From NCBI RefSeq assembly GCF_965216485.1, contig NZ_OZ244162.1, forward strand, positions 1,426,001 through 1,490,000: DNA of 64,000 nt. The letters are read 5' to 3'. The first letter of the stretch is position 1, and each line of letters begins with the position of its first letter. Made by a program: the position numbers and the translations under genes. Positions 61,549 through 64,000 of this stretch are shown piece by piece. The notes under the pieces are model-generated. The model saw nothing but the letters and a program-made list of their open reading frames with translations. It was not told where the DNA came from and made no database searches. Source of the DNA: Algiphilus sp965216485. GTDB lineage: Bacteria; Pseudomonadota; Gammaproteobacteria; Nevskiales; Nevskiaceae.

Positions 61549-62568
61549 ATGCAGACGCCGCTGGCGCGCGAAGCTCGGAGCGAAGGAGCGCAGGCCGTGC
61601 GCTCCTTGGATCTGCACTTCGCGGTGGGGGCACAGCAGGTGGGCGTGCGGCTCTGGCTGCCGGCCGAGACCACGCCGACCCAGCTCTGGTTCTGCCTGCC
61701 CGGCGGCTATATGTCGCGCGAGTACTTCGACCTGCGTGTGCCGGGCAACGACAGCCACAGCCTGGCCTACGCCATGACGGCGCGCGGCTTTGCGGTGGCG
61801 GCGATGGATCCGCCGGGTATCGGCAGCAGCGACGATGGCGGTGACCGCTATTGCCACACGCCGGAATCGGTGGCCGACGCTGCGGCCGAGGCCTGTGCCC
61901 AGCTGATGGCGGGACTGCGTCAGGGCGATCTGATCGAGGGCGTGCCGGCGTTGCCGATTGCGCACAGCCTGGGGCTGGGGCATTCCATGGGCGCGATGTT
62001 CACGGTCATGCAGCAGCACCGTGCGCACAGTCATGCCGGCATCGCCTTGCTCGGCTTCAGCACCCGCGGCCTGCCCGAATATCTGCCCGAGTCGGTCAAG
62101 CCCGTGCTGGCCGACCGCCCGACGCTGCACGCCCAGCGCGAGGCCATGGCCCGCGCCATGTTCGCGCACATGGGCGAGATGCAGACAGGCGGCGGCGACA
62201 ATGATCTGTATGGCCGCCGCGGCGCCGAGGTCGATGGCGTGCGCGCCCTGGCGCAATGCCGCGCCCCGCTGCTGCCGGTGCCGGCCTTTACCTCGATGCT
62301 GCCGGAGAATGTCGGGCCCGAGGCGGCCACCATCGATGTCCCGGTATTCATCGGCCTGGGCAGCGCCGATATGGCCGGCCCTCCGCACGAGGCGCCGGCA
62401 GCATTTCGCGCGAGCCGCGACATCGTGCTCCACATTCTTCCGGAAACCGGGCACAGTCACTTCCTGTTTCCGTCGCGTGCCGGATTGTTCCAGCAGCTCA
62501 CGCACTGGGCTTCCGGCATCGCCGCTTCGGCGGCGCCGACTTCCACACCGAACGAGAGCAGACCATGA
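61549..62568 (+). CDS. Alpha/beta-hydrolase fold protein
   Basis: 339 residues. The nucleophile elbow is GLGHSMGAMF with Ser146; an oxyanion-type LPGGYMSREYF segment lies at residues 50-60; the catalytic His is in ETGHSHFLF near the end. DVPVFIGLGSADMAG carries the likely acid. No signal peptide, so it is cytoplasmic. It may be a thioesterase or esterase acting on a product of the aldolase step. It overlaps the next small gene by 4 bp. Confidence 0.82.
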   Translation: MQTPLAREARSEGAQAVRSLDLHFAVGAQQVGVRLWLPAETTPTQLWFCLPGGYMSREYFDLRVPGNDSHSLAYAMTARGFAVAAMDPPGIGSSDDGGDRYCHTPESVADAAAEACAQLMAGLRQGDLIEGVPALPIAHSLGLGHSMGAMFTVMQQHRAHSHAGIALLGFSTRGLPEYLPESVKPVLADRPTLHAQREAMARAMFAHMGEMQTGGGDNDLYGRRGAEVDGVRALAQCRAPLLPVPAFTSMLPENVGPEAATIDVPVFIGLGSADMAGPPHEAPAAFRASRDIVLHILPETGHSHFLFPSRAGLFQQLTHWASGIAASAAPTSTPNESRP

Positions 62569-62876
62569 GCATTACCCTCAAAGCAGGTGCCCGCGTGAAG
62601 AGCGCGGTATGCGATACCCAGGCGATGGTGATCAAGGCGCCGGCAGGTGACTATGACCTGCAGTGCGGCGGTCATCCCATGCTGGGTCCCGACGGCAGTG
62701 CCGATGGTGCCAGCCTGGATGCCAATTTCGCGGGCGGCACCTTGATGGGCAAGCGCTATGTCAATGCCGATGAGTCCATCGAACTGCTCTGCACCAAGGG
62801 CGGCGAGGGCAGCATGGTGCTGAACGGCGAGCCGCTGGAAGTGAAGCAGGCGAAGCAGCTGCCGTCTTCGGACTGA
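62565..62876 (+). CDS. Small protein of unknown function between hydrolase and ligase genes
   Basis: 103 residues from an ATG overlapping the hydrolase stop (ATGA). It has no signal peptide, no membrane helix and no motif I recognise. Visible features are a compact strand-rich pattern, LQCGGHPMLGPDG near the middle (Cys-Gly-Gly-His), and LLCTKGGEGSMVLNGEPL near the end. The two Cys and one His could bind a metal, but that is speculation. Tight coupling to the hydrolase and 5 bp to the ligase gene suggest it serves the same pathway. Confidence 0.75.
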   Translation: MSITLKAGARVKSAVCDTQAMVIKAPAGDYDLQCGGHPMLGPDGSADGASLDANFAGGTLMGKRYVNADESIELLCTKGGEGSMVLNGEPLEVKQAKQLPSSD

Positions 62877-62881
62877 TCGCC

Positions 62882-64000
62882 ATGAACATCACCATGCTGC
62901 TCGACATGAGCGCCGAGGCCTTCGGCGACCGTGTCGCCATCTCGCACGACGGCACCCGCATCAGTTTTGCGCAGTTGCAGGCGCTGGCACTGGGCGCGGC
63001 CCAGGTGGTGCGCGAATCCGGTGCCTCGCATCTGGCCTTTCTGGACGTCAACAGTCAGGCGACCGCCGTGGCCCTGTTTGGCGCGGCGCACGCGGCCGTT
63101 CCCTATGTGCCGCTGAACTATCGCCTGACCGACGACGAACTCGAAGCCTTGCTCGGCCGGGTGGCACCTGCATTGCTGGTGGTGGGGCCGGAGGCCGAGG
63201 GGCGCATCCAGCCGCGCGAGGGACTGACGCTGATGAAGCGCGCGGATTTCCTGGCCGCAGCCCAGGCGGCGGCCGGTGCCGCCTCCACCGCGGCGGAGGA
63301 TCCCGCCACCATTGCCGTGCAATTGTTCACCAGCGGCACCACCGGAGCGCCCAAGGCCGCCGTGCTGCGCCACGAGAATCTGAGCGCCTACATCATCGGC
63401 ACTGTCGAATTCGGCGCCGCCGAGGAGACCGACGCCAATCTGGTCAGTGTGCCGCCGTATCACATCGCCGGGATTTCGGCGATTCTCAGTTCCACCTATG
63501 CCGCGCGGCGCATGGCCACCATTGGCGCCTTCGAACCGCAGGCCTGGGTGCGGGCCTGCCGCGAGGAATCGGCGAGCAACGCCTTCGTGGTGCCGACCAT
63601 GCTCAGCCGCATCATCGACGTACTCGACGGCGAGGGCGGGGCGGGACTGCCCAGCCTTCGCGCCATCGCCTACGGCGGCGGCCGCATGCCGCAGGCCACC
63701 ATCGAGCGCGCCATGCAGCTGCTGCCGCAGGTCGACTTCACCAATGCCTACGGCCTGACCGAGACCAGTTCCACGGTGGCCGTGCTCGGCCCGGATGACC
63801 ATCGCCTGGCCATTGCCAGCGATGATCCCAAGATCCGCCGCCGGCTTTCCTCCGCGGGGCAGCCCACCGGCGCGGTGGAGATCCAGATCCGCGACGAGGA
63901 CCAGCGCGTGCTCGGGCCCGAGGAGGCCGGTCTTGTCTTCGTGCGCGGGCCGCAGGTGTCCGGCGAGTATCTCTCTCTGGGCAGCCAGCTCGATGCCGAG
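62882..64000 (+). CDS. AMP-forming acyl-CoA synthetase (FadD-like), C-terminus outside window
   Basis: The first 373 residues of an ANL-superfamily enzyme; the frame is open to the window end. The P-loop is LFTSGTTGAPKAAVLRH, and the A5-type motif is NAYGLTETSST; GQPTGAVEIQIRDE follows. The C-terminal domain with the catalytic Lys is missing, so the enzyme cannot be judged complete. It probably adds CoA to a steroid acid, either a side-chain acid or HIP, in the CaiB/Ltp2 gene group. The ATG lies 5 bp after the previous stop; there is no strong ribosome binding site. Confidence 0.85.
   Translation, partial: MNITMLLDMSAEAFGDRVAISHDGTRISFAQLQALALGAAQVVRESGASHLAFLDVNSQATAVALFGAAHAAVPYVPLNYRLTDDELEALLGRVAPALLVVGPEAEGRIQPREGLTLMKRADFLAAAQAAAGAASTAAEDPATIAVQLFTSGTTGAPKAAVLRHENLSAYIIGTVEFGAAEETDANLVSVPPYHIAGISAILSSTYAARRMATIGAFEPQAWVRACREESASNAFVVPTMLSRIIDVLDGEGGAGLPSLRAIAYGGGRMPQATIERAMQLLPQVDFTNAYGLTETSSTVAVLGPDDHRLAIASDDPKIRRRLSSAGQPTGAVEIQIRDEDQRVLGPEEAGLVFVRGPQVSGEYLSLGSQLDAE

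Noticed and set aside
58460..61633. Very long minus-strand open frame of about 1057 codons
   Set aside because: It lies opposite the CoA-transferase, DUF35 and Ltp2-like genes, which have clear family motifs and ribosome binding sites. Long antisense frames are expected in GC-rich coding DNA; its product is rich in His, Arg and Gly without domains. The same holds for the long antisense frames at 41234-43669 and 43915-46824.

Overview
The window looks like a chromosomal segment of a high-GC, Gram-negative, most likely gammaproteobacterial degrader of steroids and ketones. The evidence is a TonB2/DUF3450 energy system, an RND/DUF1302/DUF1329 envelope set, tight ATGA-coupled operons, and close resemblance of many proteins to steroid catabolic enzymes. 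A Nevskiales/Solimonadaceae-like host would fit, but that is a guess. I see no rRNA, tRNA, CRISPR array, insertion sequence or phage gene. All family assignments come from reading motifs and remembered family members; no database search was run.

Layout. (1) 2-5443 (+): TonB2-type system: truncated ExbD, DUF3450 protein, TtpC-like ExbB, ExbB2, ExbD2, TonB2 and a TPR protein. (2) 5761-6810 (+): lone NAD-dependent epimerase/3beta-HSD-like protein. (3) 6898-17540 (-): apparent operon matching the five-subunit acetophenone-carboxylase plan apcABCDE, then an acetoacetyl-CoA-synthetase-like ligase and a CobW-type metallochaperone. Upstream lie a MalT/LuxR-type ATPase regulator and a medium-chain reductase; an SCP2-type thiolase is divergent from these. 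A GC-rich motif is shared by the promoter regions of the carboxylase operon and of the reductase. (4) 23111-24412 (-): DUF3089 lipoprotein hydrolase. (5) 24413-24943: gene-free region with a 168-bp tandem repeat whose hairpins show compensatory changes. (6) 24944-40413 (+): steroid core-ring cluster: TesB/HsaC dioxygenase, IpdA, IpdB, DUF35 protein plus thiolase, IpdC, EchA20, four acyl-CoA dehydrogenases, FadA6, two SDRs (one IpdF-like), a MaoC hydratase and a FadA5-like thiolase. (7) 40497-50268 (+): YCF48 protein, RND transporter, amidohydrolase, MFS carrier, SDR, DUF1302 and DUF1329 proteins. (8) 50265-57239: TetR regulator divergent from a GMC oxidoreductase, aldehyde dehydrogenase, fatty-acid-hydroxylase-type protein and 3beta-HSD-like protein, then an SDR. 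(9) 57422-64000 (+): double-domain CaiB CoA-transferase, DUF35 protein with a cysteine-less thiolase (probable Ltp2-type retro-aldolase), alpha/beta hydrolase, a small unknown protein, and an AMP-forming ligase cut by the window end.

How the parts may work together (inference). Hydrophobic substrate would enter through the envelope systems. Alcohol, aldehyde and 3beta-hydroxyl oxidation (region 8) and CoA-dependent side-chain steps (region 9) would feed the steroid nucleus. TesB would open ring A after upstream steps encoded elsewhere, and the Ipd/Fad/EchA20 set would degrade the C/D-ring remnant (HIP pathway) to central metabolites. The ketone carboxylase would convert a methyl or aryl ketone to a beta-keto acid, which the ligase activates and a thiolase cleaves. 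Genes for 3-ketosteroid 9alpha-hydroxylase, Delta1-dehydrogenase and the HsaA/HsaD equivalents are not in the window.
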